36,982 bases of DNA from Thermoleophilaceae bacterium. Lineage in GTDB: Bacteria > Actinomycetota > Thermoleophilia > Solirubrobacterales > Thermoleophilaceae. Below, piece by piece: positions 30,957 to 36,982 of the stretch. Within the stretch, counting starts at the first letter, position 1; every line of letters starts with the position of its first letter. A program made the translations under genes and the position numbers. The notes under the pieces were generated by a model. That model was not told where the DNA came from. It did not search any database and saw only the letters and a program-made list of their open reading frames with translations. The stretch lies in the NCBI GenBank assembly GCA_014534235.1, contig JACVRW010000020.1:1-36982 (forward strand). The letters run 5' to 3'.

Positions 30957-32300
30957 ATGCTGTCGGTCGACGAATTGAGCAAGGAGGCGGAGGCGGGTGC
31001 GATCGACACGGTCGTCGCGGCCTTCACCGACATGCAGGGGCGGCTGTTCGGGAAGCGGATCCACGTCGAGCACTTCCTCGACCATGTAACCGAGCACGGG
31101 ATCGAGGGCTGCAACTACCTGCTCGCGCTCGACATGGAGATGGACCCCGTCCCGGGCTACGAGATCGCCAACTGGGAGCAGGGCTACGGCGACTTCGCGA
31201 TCGTCCCCGATCTCACCACCCTGCGCCGGATCCCCTGGCTAGACCGCACCGCCCTCGTCCTCAGCGACGTGGTCCACCATGACGGCTCGCCGGTCGTCGC
31301 CTCGCCGCGGCAGGTCCTCATCGCCCAGTACGAGCGCAGCCTCGAGATGGGATATATCCCGTACTTCGCCTCGGAGCTCGAGTTCTATCTCTACAAGGAG
31401 AGCTACCGCGAAGCGCACGAGAGGGACTACCGCGGGCTGACGCCCACGATTCCGTACATCCTCGACTACCACGTGCTGGCGACGACGATGGACGAGCAGC
31501 ACCTGGGCGCGATCCGCCGCGGCGTGCACGCGGCCGGGGTCCCCGTCGAGTTCTCGAAGGGCGAGGCCTGGTACGGGCAGCACGAAGTCAACATCCGCTA
31601 TGCCGACGCAGTCACCTCGGCTGATCGCCACACGGTCTACAAGAACGCGGTCAAGGAGATCGCCTTCCTGAACGGCGTCTCCGCCACGTTCATGGCGAAG
31701 CCGTCAGAGAAGGACATCGGCAGCTCCTGCCACATCCACTCGAGTCTCTTCGAGGGCGAGAAGAACGCCTTCGTCGACGGCGATCAGGAGACCGACGTAT
31801 TTCGTCACTACCTCGGGGGGCAGCGGGCCCATGTCCGCGAGCTGGCGCTTTTCGTGGCGCCGGCGATCAACTCCTACAAGCGCTACGCGACCGAGAGCTG
31901 GGCGCCGACCTCCGTCTCCTGGGGGCGGGACAACCGTACCTGCGGCTTCCGCATAGTCGGCCATGGGCAGTCGCACAGGATCGAGTGCCGGATCCCCGGT
32001 GCCGACATCAATCCCTACCTTGGCTACGCGGCGCTGCTCGCCGCGGGGCTCGACGGCATCGAGAATGGCACCGACCCGGGGCCGGAGCTCATCGGGAACG
32101 CCTACGAGAAGGCGGAGGCGGAGCCCTTCCCAAGGACGCTGCGCGAGGCGGTCGACCTGTGGGAGTCGAGTGACTTCGCAAAGCGCACGTTCGGCGAACC
32201 GGTCTGGAGGCATTACTGCAACTACGGGCGCACCGAGCAGCGCCTGTTCGACGAGGTGGTCACGGACTACGAGCGGCGCCGGATGTTCGAGCGCGGGTGA
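30957..32300 (+). CDS. Glutamine-synthetase-like gamma-glutamyl ligase (PuuA/GlnA3/GlnA4 type)
   Basis: A 447-residue glutamine synthetase family protein. The N-terminal beta-grasp (VVAAFTDMQGRLFGKRIHVE) and catalytic domain motifs are present: ASELEFYLYKES (Glu metal ligands), GQHEVNIRYADA, SSCHIHSSLF (HxH), NSYKRYATESWAPTSVSWG and RIECRIPGADINPYLGYAAL. The adenylylation loop with its Tyr is absent, as in amine-specific ligases (PuuA, IpuC, GlnA3, GlnA4), which join glutamate to putrescine, isopropylamine, polyamines or ethanolamine using ATP. The substrate is not readable from sequence. The frame is open to GTG 30900, but ATG 30957 (MLSVDELSKE) fits family starts. The stop overlaps the GTG of the aldehyde dehydrogenase (GTGA). 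Confidence 0.88.
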   Translation: MLSVDELSKEAEAGAIDTVVAAFTDMQGRLFGKRIHVEHFLDHVTEHGIEGCNYLLALDMEMDPVPGYEIANWEQGYGDFAIVPDLTTLRRIPWLDRTALVLSDVVHHDGSPVVASPRQVLIAQYERSLEMGYIPYFASELEFYLYKESYREAHERDYRGLTPTIPYILDYHVLATTMDEQHLGAIRRGVHAAGVPVEFSKGEAWYGQHEVNIRYADAVTSADRHTVYKNAVKEIAFLNGVSATFMAKPSEKDIGSSCHIHSSLFEGEKNAFVDGDQETDVFRHYLGGQRAHVRELALFVAPAINSYKRYATESWAPTSVSWGRDNRTCGFRIVGHGQSHRIECRIPGADINPYLGYAALLAAGLDGIENGTDPGPELIGNAYEKAEAEPFPRTLREAVDLWESSDFAKRTFGEPVWRHYCNYGRTEQRLFDEVVTDYERRRMFERG

Positions 32301-33655
32301 CTCAAGTCCTCGAACCGGCGACCGAGGAGGCGCTCGCCGAGGTCGCGCCGGCGGGCGTCGAGGAGACCGACGCCGCGGTCGCCCGGGCGAAGGCGGCGTT
32401 CCCGGCCTGGCGTGCGGTGCAGCCCGGCGATCGCGCCGCGCTGCTTCGCCGGCTCGCCGACGCGATCGACGGCGCGCGGGAGCGGCTGGCGACTCTCGAG
32501 GCGCGCAACGTCGGCAAGCCGATCTCCGACGCCCGGGGCGAGATGGGCATGGTGGTCGACAGCTTCCGCTACTACGCGGGTGCCCCGGAGCGGCCGACGG
32601 GCGACACCATCCCGGTCGCCGGCGGCGTCGCGATGACGTTCCGCGAGCCGCTCGGCGTCGTCGGCCTGATCGTGCCGTGGAACTTCCCGCTCACGATCGC
32701 CTCGTGGAAGCTGGCGCCGGCCCTCGCCGCGGGCAACACGGTGGTGCTGAAGCCGGCGGAGCTCACCCCGCTGACGGCGCTCGAGTTCGAGCGCATCGCG
32801 CTCGAGGCGGGGATCCCGGAGGGCGTCGTGAACGTCGTCGTGGGCGCCGGCCGGGTCGTCGGGCAGCGCCTCGTGGAACACCCGGACGTGGCGAAGATTG
32901 CCTTCACCGGCTCGACGGAGGTGGGCCGCGGCATCGCCGAAGGCGCCGCGGCGACCATCAAGCGGGTCACGCTCGAGCTGGGCGGCAAGTCGGCGAACGT
33001 GGTCTTCGCTGACGCCGACCTCGAGCAGGCGGCCGCCTCAGCACCGATGGCCGTCTTCGCCAATGCCGGTCAGGACTGCTGCGCGCGCTCGCGCATCCTC
33101 GTCGAGCGCTCAGCGGTGGACCGGTTCATGGACGCGCTCGAGGAGGCGGTCGAGGCGCTGCGCGTCGGGGACCCGCTCGAGGAGGAGACCGAGATGGGCC
33201 CGCTGATATCGGCCGCCCAGCGCGAGAAGGTCGCGTCGTACGTCGGCGAGGACGCGCCGGTCGCCATCCGGGGGTCGGCGCCCGACGGCAAGGGCTACTG
33301 GTTCCCGCCCACGGTGCTGTGTCCGGTGTCGAACGACGACCGCGCCGCGCGCGAGGAGATCTTCGGTCCGGTCGCATCCGTGATCCCGTTCCGCGACGAG
33401 GCGGAGGCGATACGGGTTGCCAACGACACGATCTACGGCCTCTCCGGCTCGATCTGGACCCGCGACGGCGCCCGGGCGCTGCGCGTGGCGCGCGCGATCG
33501 AAAGCGGGGTGCTGTCCGTCAACTCGAACACCTCGGTCCGGGTCGCCACACCGTTCGGCGGCTTCAAGCAATCAGGCTACGGCCGTGAGCTCGGCCCCCA
33601 CGCGCTCGACCACTACACCGAGGTCAAGAGCGTCTACTACGCGACCGGCTCCTGA
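32297..33655 (+). CDS. NAD(P)-dependent aldehyde dehydrogenase (PuuC-like)
   Basis: A 452-residue aldehyde dehydrogenase, complete but with an N-terminus 20-30 residues shorter than usual. It carries VPWNFPLTIASWKLAPALAA (cofactor site, Lys152 in LKPAE), FTGSTEVGRGI, the general base LELGGKSANVVF (Glu227) and the catalytic Cys261 in NAGQDCCARS. In the gamma-glutamylation route this enzyme oxidises the gamma-glutamyl-amino-aldehyde to the acid. It may also act on betaine or succinate semialdehyde-type substrates. GTG 32297 overlaps the ligase stop by 4 nt, and its own TGA shares one base with the SDR ATG (TGATG), so all are translated in series. Confidence 0.92.
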   Translation: MTQVLEPATEEALAEVAPAGVEETDAAVARAKAAFPAWRAVQPGDRAALLRRLADAIDGARERLATLEARNVGKPISDARGEMGMVVDSFRYYAGAPERPTGDTIPVAGGVAMTFREPLGVVGLIVPWNFPLTIASWKLAPALAAGNTVVLKPAELTPLTALEFERIALEAGIPEGVVNVVVGAGRVVGQRLVEHPDVAKIAFTGSTEVGRGIAEGAAATIKRVTLELGGKSANVVFADADLEQAAASAPMAVFANAGQDCCARSRILVERSAVDRFMDALEEAVEALRVGDPLEEETEMGPLISAAQREKVASYVGEDAPVAIRGSAPDGKGYWFPPTVLCPVSNDDRAAREEIFGPVASVIPFRDEAEAIRVANDTIYGLSGSIWTRDGARALRVARAIESGVLSVNSNTSVRVATPFGGFKQSGYGRELGPHALDHYTEVKSVYYATGS

Positions 33656-34398
33656 TGGGGCGGCTCGACGGCAAGGTCTGCGTCATCAGCGGTGCCGCCA
33701 GTGGAATCGGCGCCGAGACCGCCCGCCGTTTCATGGAGGAGGGCGCCGGCGTCGTGGGCGTGGATCTGAGCCCCGACAGCGAGGGCGACCTCGCTCTGCA
33801 GGCGGACGTGACCGACGGCGCGCAGGTGGAGGCCATGTATACGCGCGCGCGCGAGGAGTTCGGCCGGATCGACGTGCTGTTCAACAACGCGGGCATCTCG
33901 CCCGACGACGACGCCTCGGTGCTCGACACCTCGCTCGAGGCATGGCAGCGCGTCCAGGAGGTGAACCTGAAGGCGGTCTTCCTCTGCTGCAAGCACGGCA
34001 TCCCACACGTGCTCGATGCCGGCGGCGGCTCGGTGATCAACACGGCTTCGTTCGTCGCGCTCATGGGCGCCGCGACGTCGCAGATCTCGTACACCGCGTC
34101 CAAGGGGGCGGTCCTCGCGCTGTCCCGCGAGCTCGGCGTGGAGTTCGCCCGCCGGGGGGTGCGCGTGAACGCGCTCTGCCCCGGGCCGGTGAACACGCCG
34201 CTGCTCCAGGAGCTGTTCGCAAAGGACCCGGAGAAGGCGGCGCGGCGTCTCGTGCATCTGCCGATGGGCCGCTTCGCGGAGCCGCGCGAAATCGCAAACG
34301 GGGCGCTCTTCCTGGCGAGCGACGAGTCGTCGTACGTGACAGCGCAGGCCTTTCTGGTGGACGGCGGCCTCACGTCGGCGTACGTCACGCCCGAGTGA
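33655..34398 (+). CDS. Short-chain dehydrogenase/reductase (SDR)
   Basis: A 247-residue classical SDR. The cofactor motif is SGAASGIG (12-19) with VDLSP at the end of strand 2; an acidic Asp37 there favours NAD over NADP. NNAG is at 77-80, the catalytic Ser in INTASFVAL (Ser132) and Tyr146-x3-Lys150 in ISYTASKGA. CPGPVNTPLL follows as usual, and the C-terminus has the VDGG motif. In this operon the likely job is oxidation of an alcohol group on a gamma-glutamylated amine to the aldehyde, handing it to the dehydrogenase just upstream. It is coupled to that gene (TGATG) and to the amidotransferase downstream (GTGA). Confidence 0.92.
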   Translation: MGRLDGKVCVISGAASGIGAETARRFMEEGAGVVGVDLSPDSEGDLALQADVTDGAQVEAMYTRAREEFGRIDVLFNNAGISPDDDASVLDTSLEAWQRVQEVNLKAVFLCCKHGIPHVLDAGGGSVINTASFVALMGAATSQISYTASKGAVLALSRELGVEFARRGVRVNALCPGPVNTPLLQELFAKDPEKAARRLVHLPMGRFAEPREIANGALFLASDESSYVTAQAFLVDGGLTSAYVTPE

Positions 34399-35090
34399 CC
34401 CGGATTCTCTCGATCACCCATCAGCCGGACGCCCGCGCCGGCGTGTTCGCCGACGTGGGAGCCGAGATCGTCGAGTGGGTGGCCCCCGCGGGACCGCCGC
34501 CGCCCCTCGATGGTCTCGCCGCCGTGATGGTCTTCGGCGGCGGCATGCACGTCGACCAGGAAGTCGCGCACCCGTGGCTGCGCCGGGAGAAGGAGCTGCT
34601 CCGGGAGCTGCTCGGGCGGGGGACGCCCATCCTCGGCGTCTGCCTCGGCGCGCAGCTGCTCGCCGAGGCGGCGGGCGCGCAACCTCGCCGCGCGCGGCAC
34701 CCCGAGATCGGCTGGCACCGCGTCGAGGTGACCGCGGAGGGCGCCCGCGACCCGCTGATCGGCCCGCTAGCGCCGGCGTTCGAGGCGTTCGAGTGGCACA
34801 GCTACGAAGCGCCACTGCCGCCCGGTGGCGTGGCGCTCGCCCACACGCCGCTCTGCCTCCAGGCGTTCCGTGTCGAGGGTGTGGCCGCCTGGGGCGTGCA
34901 ATTCCATGCCGAGGTCACGCCGAGCGGGCTCCAGGCCTGGCTCGACGGCTGGGATGCGGACGAGGATGCCGCCGCCACCGGGCTCGACCCGGAGGCGATC
35001 CGGCTCGAGAGTCGGCGCAAGATCGCCGCGCAAATGGAGCTGGGGCGCGGGGTCGCCCGCCGCTTCCTCGACGAGGCCGCGGCCGGTTGA
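34395..35090 (+). CDS. Class I glutamine amidotransferase-like protein
   Basis: A 231-residue stand-alone class I amidotransferase domain. The nucleophile is Cys83 in TPILGVCLGAQLLAEA, the dyad His171/Glu173 in WGVQFHAEVTP, and the oxyanion strand AAVMVFGGGMHVDQE. A GMP-synthase-like pattern WHRVEVTAEG and FEWHSYEAPLPPG is seen, as in amidotransferases of amine and purine pathways. The last 50 residues (GLDPEAIRLESRRKIAAQME) are helical. In this operon it may hydrolyse the final gamma-glutamyl amide, overlapping in role with the C26 enzyme at 25714. GTG 34395 overlaps the SDR stop. It is the last gene of the operon. Confidence 0.88.
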   Translation: MTRILSITHQPDARAGVFADVGAEIVEWVAPAGPPPPLDGLAAVMVFGGGMHVDQEVAHPWLRREKELLRELLGRGTPILGVCLGAQLLAEAAGAQPRRARHPEIGWHRVEVTAEGARDPLIGPLAPAFEAFEWHSYEAPLPPGGVALAHTPLCLQAFRVEGVAAWGVQFHAEVTPSGLQAWLDGWDADEDAAATGLDPEAIRLESRRKIAAQMELGRGVARRFLDEAAAG

Positions 35091-35123
35091 CTCGGGCTCA
35101 TGCGCGGTCCGAGCCCGGTCATC

Positions 35124-35129
35124 TAGCCT
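35124..35129 (+). promoter_or_regulatory. -10 element TAGCCT, leaderless start of SnoaL-like gene
   Basis: TAGCCT is followed by seven bases and GTG 35137, the ideal spacing for transcription to begin on the start codon. It lies 34 bp after the amidotransferase stop and suggests that a separate transcript begins here. Confidence 0.5.
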
Positions 35130-35136
35130 CCAAAGC

Positions 35137-35550
35137 GTGAGCGTCGAGGTCCTCGAGAGGATGTTCGCCGCCTTCCGGAGGGGCGGCATCGACGCCGGGC
35201 TCGAGTTCATCGACCCCCAGTTCGAGGCGGTGGTCGGCCCGGAGACCTCGGCGGAGCCGGACGTTTACCGCGGCCACGACGGCGTCCGCCGCTACTTCGC
35301 CTCGTTCGAGGGGATCGACGACGTGGTCTTCGAGCCGCAGGAGTTCATCCCCGACCGCGATCGCGTGCTGGTGCCCATGGTGTTGAGCGGCCGCGGCGCG
35401 AGTAGCGGCATCGAGGTCGAGCTCCACGTCGTGCAGGCATGGCGCTTCCGCGGCGGCAAGGCACTTCGCGTGGAGGTCTTCCCCGACCTGGAGAGGGCGC
35501 GGGCGGCGGGCGCGCCCGAGGCCGCGGGCGCGGGGGAGGCGGCGCCGTGA
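35137..35550 (+). CDS. SnoaL-like / NTF2-fold protein
   Basis: A 137-residue protein with a SnoaL-like (NTF2) fold: helix VLERMFAAFRRGGIDAGLEF, then IDPQFEAVVGPETSAEPDVY, RGHDGVRRYFASFEGIDDVV, and strands VLVPMVLSGRG and VQAWRFRGGKALRVEVFPD. This is the usual pattern of small polyketide-cyclase-like or steroid-isomerase-like proteins in actinobacteria, most with no known reaction. The C-terminus is a low-complexity Ala/Gly/Glu tail. The start is GTG 35137 with a leaderless -10. The stop overlaps the GTG of AlgH/YqgE. Confidence 0.8.
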   Translation: MSVEVLERMFAAFRRGGIDAGLEFIDPQFEAVVGPETSAEPDVYRGHDGVRRYFASFEGIDDVVFEPQEFIPDRDRVLVPMVLSGRGASSGIEVELHVVQAWRFRGGKALRVEVFPDLERARAAGAPEAAGAGEAAP

Positions 35551-36074
35551 GCGAGCGCCTCCGCGGCAAGCTCCTGATCGCCGCGCCGTCGCTGTTCGAC
35601 TACTTCCGCCGAGCCGTGGTGCTGGTCCTGGAGCACACGCCGGACGGGGCGATGGGCGTGGTGCTGAACCGCGAGTCGGAGACCAGGATCGCGGAGGCGG
35701 TGCCGGCCCTCGCCGAGCTTCCGGGCGCCGACGGGCTGGTGCGCCTCGGCGGGCCGGTGGCGCCCGAGTCGGTGGTCGCGCTCGGCGACTTCGCCGATCC
35801 CGAGGAGGCGGGCACCTCCGTCGTCGGGCCGGTCGGCACGCTCGACCCCGAGTCGCCGAACAGCTCGCTGCGCCGCCTGCGAGTGTATGCCGGGTACGCC
35901 GGGTGGGCGCCGGGGCAGCTCGACGGCGAGCTCGAGCAGGGCGCCTGGATCGTCCAGCAGGCGGAGCCCGACGACCCGTTTCGCGACGACGACATCTGGT
36001 CCGAGGCCCTCCGTCGCAAGGGCGGCGGCTACCGTCTTCTGGCGACGATGCCGGCCGACCCGTCGCTCAATTAG
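35547..36074 (+). CDS. YqgE/AlgH family protein (DUF179)
   Basis: A 175-residue protein of the YqgE/AlgH family. The N-terminal signature GKLLIAAPSLFDYFRRAVVL and EHTPDGAMGVVLNRES is very clear; VRLGGPVAPESVVAL, RRLRVYAGYAGWAPGQLDGE and ELEQGAWIV follow in the expected order. Members are widespread; an alginate-regulation role was proposed in Pseudomonas, but the biochemical function is unknown. GTG 35547 overlaps the SnoaL-like stop (GTGA), so the two are co-translated. An AT-rich inverted repeat begins 34 bp after the stop. Confidence 0.93.
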   Translation: MSERLRGKLLIAAPSLFDYFRRAVVLVLEHTPDGAMGVVLNRESETRIAEAVPALAELPGADGLVRLGGPVAPESVVALGDFADPEEAGTSVVGPVGTLDPESPNSSLRRLRVYAGYAGWAPGQLDGELEQGAWIVQQAEPDDPFRDDDIWSEALRRKGGGYRLLATMPADPSLN

Positions 36075-36107
36075 CCGGCGACGACGGCCGACGTCACCGA
36101 TTCTGCA

Positions 36108-36144
36108 TTGATCCCCATATTTTCATATTGATATTGGGGATCAA
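36108..36144. terminator. AT-rich inverted repeat between convergent genes, likely bidirectional terminator
   Basis: TTGATCCCCA (36108-36117) pairs perfectly with TGGGGATCAA (36135-36144) around a 17-base loop rich in A and T. It lies in the 107-bp gap between convergent algH/yqgE and the SGNH gene, where a terminator is expected on both strands. The region is strikingly AT-rich for this sequence. There is no clean T-run, so intrinsic termination is plausible but not certain; a protein-binding site is the alternative. Confidence 0.5.
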
Positions 36145-36181
36145 CGTAGAACTCGTGAGAGTACGCGGCCGGGATCGCGCC

Positions 36182-36982
36182 TCACGGTCCGTCCTGCGGG
36201 GCGAGCGCTGGGTAGTCGCGCGCCATCGCTCGTAGTAAGAGTCGTGTTGGGAGGACCGCGCCCTCGCGCGTGAAGTGAACGCCGTCCGACTGCCGGGCGA
36301 GCACGCGCCGGCCGTCGATCGTCAGCTCGTCGCTGTACTTGCCGCCGTTGATCGTGTTGTAGATGTCGACGTAACGGGCGCCCGGCACCGCCTTCGCGGC
36401 CTGCTCGACAGCGCGGTTCTGGGCGCGGTAGATGGCGTTGAACTCGTCGTCGCGAGCGGTCGGCGGCGGCACCCAGTACACGGGACGCTGGCCGTTTCCG
36501 CTGAGCTCTCGCATCACTACCGCGACCCGGCGAGCGTACTCGGTCTCCCACTCGGCGTCGTGCGGCCCGTAGAGCTCTCCCGCGACCTCCACGTTGAAGC
36601 CGTCGTTGCCGCCGATCGCCATGACCACGGCGTCGGGAGCCCGCGCCTCGATCTCCTGCTCGGCGTTCAGCTCCCAGTTGAAGAACGCCGGGTTGGTCAG
36701 CCCCGTGCCGTTGCGCGCTACGGTCTCAACGTCGAGCAGGCCCGCGGGCGCCTGGTCGATCAGCTGCTCGCCCACGAACGAGGCCTCCGAGTCGCCCGTG
36801 ACGAGCGCGTCGAGTGGGCGCTCCGTCGTCGGCTGCCTGTACTCCCGTTCGGCCGCCTCTCGCCGCTCCGACCGGCGCCGCAGGATCGCGGTGGACCCCT
36901 GCTCGAGCTCGGTGCCGCTAGCCGTCTTCGGATCGTGGCCGAAGGCCAGGTCGAGCCCCTCCCGCGGCAAGTGGAACCCGAC
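36182..36982 (-). CDS. SGNH/DUF459-type hydrolase, cut by window edge
   Basis: The visible 266 codons are the C-terminal part of an SGNH-fold hydrolase of the DUF459 type. The nucleophile block is LVTGDSEASFVGEQLIDQ, with Ser in GDSE; block III is MAIGGNDGFNV (Gly-x-Asn-Asp); and the Asp/His pair lies in RQSDGVHFTREGAVLPT. VYWVPPPTARDDEFNAIYRA and YVDIYNTINGGKYSDELT follow the family pattern. DUF459 members are usually membrane-anchored and found with MBOAT acyltransferases that acetylate extracellular polysaccharides. The frame is open to the right edge, so the N-terminal anchor lies beyond the window; a TTG at 36970 is in frame but need not be the start. Confidence 0.85.
   Translation of the reverse strand, partial: VGFHLPREGLDLAFGHDPKTASGTELEQGSTAILRRRSERREAAEREYRQPTTERPLDALVTGDSEASFVGEQLIDQAPAGLLDVETVARNGTGLTNPAFFNWELNAEQEIEARAPDAVVMAIGGNDGFNVEVAGELYGPHDAEWETEYARRVAVVMRELSGNGQRPVYWVPPPTARDDEFNAIYRAQNRAVEQAAKAVPGARYVDIYNTINGGKYSDELTIDGRRVLARQSDGVHFTREGAVLPTRLLLRAMARDYPALAPQDGP

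Noticed and set aside
1-36982. CRISPR arrays, insertion sequences, prophage, rRNA genes
   Set aside because: No regularly spaced repeats, transposase or integrase motifs, terminal inverted repeats, or rRNA-like conserved stretches were seen. The only RNA gene found is tRNA-Ser.

Overview
The window is about 37 kb of very GC-rich bacterial chromosome. Coding is dense on both strands, GTG starts are common, and neighbouring genes often share 4-nt GTGA/ATGA or 1-nt TGATG overlaps. The gene families (SpoIIE/STAS partner-switching proteins, ECF42 sigma factor with a DGPF protein, PucR and FCD-type GntR regulators, DinB behind a GAAC-N4-GTTC LexA box, CsoR) point to a soil actinobacterium. A deep branch such as Thermoleophilia/Solirubrobacterales is my guess; no marker gene in the window settles it. 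Several genes look leaderless: a TAnnnT -10 hexamer sits 6-7 nt before the start codon at six places.

Layout. 1-3.1 kb: GNAT remnant, GNAT acetyltransferase and DUF1992 gene, SOS-type dinB, DUF2277, a CsoR-like repressor with an apparent N-terminal frameshift. 3.1-7.4 kb: lipid genes (fatty acyl desaturase, cyclopropane-fatty-acid synthase family methyltransferase, hemolysin III/PAQR membrane protein, acyl-CoA dehydrogenase). 7.4-9.7 kb: PucR regulator, two tiny charged proteins, a membrane-anchored zincin, tRNA-Ser(GGA). 9.8-14 kb: NodB-type deacetylase, a STAS protein with a fused SpoIIE phosphatase/anti-sigma kinase, a potassium channel. 14.2-17.1 kb: a large LuxR-family ATPase regulator broken by four frameshifts and one stop. 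17.1-22.4 kb: a decayed zone containing an intact DGPF-ECF42 pair, remnants of MerR, MFS transporter, methyltransferase and DoxX genes, and a conserved unknown protein. 22.5-25.6 kb: FCD regulator, lipoprotein, CvrA/NhaP2-type antiporter.

25.7-35.1 kb is the most coherent metabolic block. A peptidase C26 (PuuD-like) amidohydrolase is followed by a convergent FGGY kinase/FAD oxidoreductase operon. Divergent from that is a permease - glutamine-synthetase-like ligase - aldehyde dehydrogenase - short-chain dehydrogenase - class I amidotransferase operon. This resembles gamma-glutamylation routes for amine or amino-alcohol catabolism: import, gamma-glutamylation, oxidation of the alcohol or amine carbon to an acid, then release of glutamate. 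The added GlpK-like kinase (arginine of the glycerol site replaced by glycine) and GlpA/LhgO-like oxidase are unusual partners. The right end holds a SnoaL-like gene, AlgH/YqgE, an AT-rich inverted repeat between convergent genes, and an SGNH hydrolase cut by the window edge.

The clearest regulatory find is a pair of near-identical predicted ECF promoters (TGTCCA-N17-CGTC), one before the DGPF-ECF42 operon and one before the broken MFS gene, both about 50 nt ahead of the start codon.
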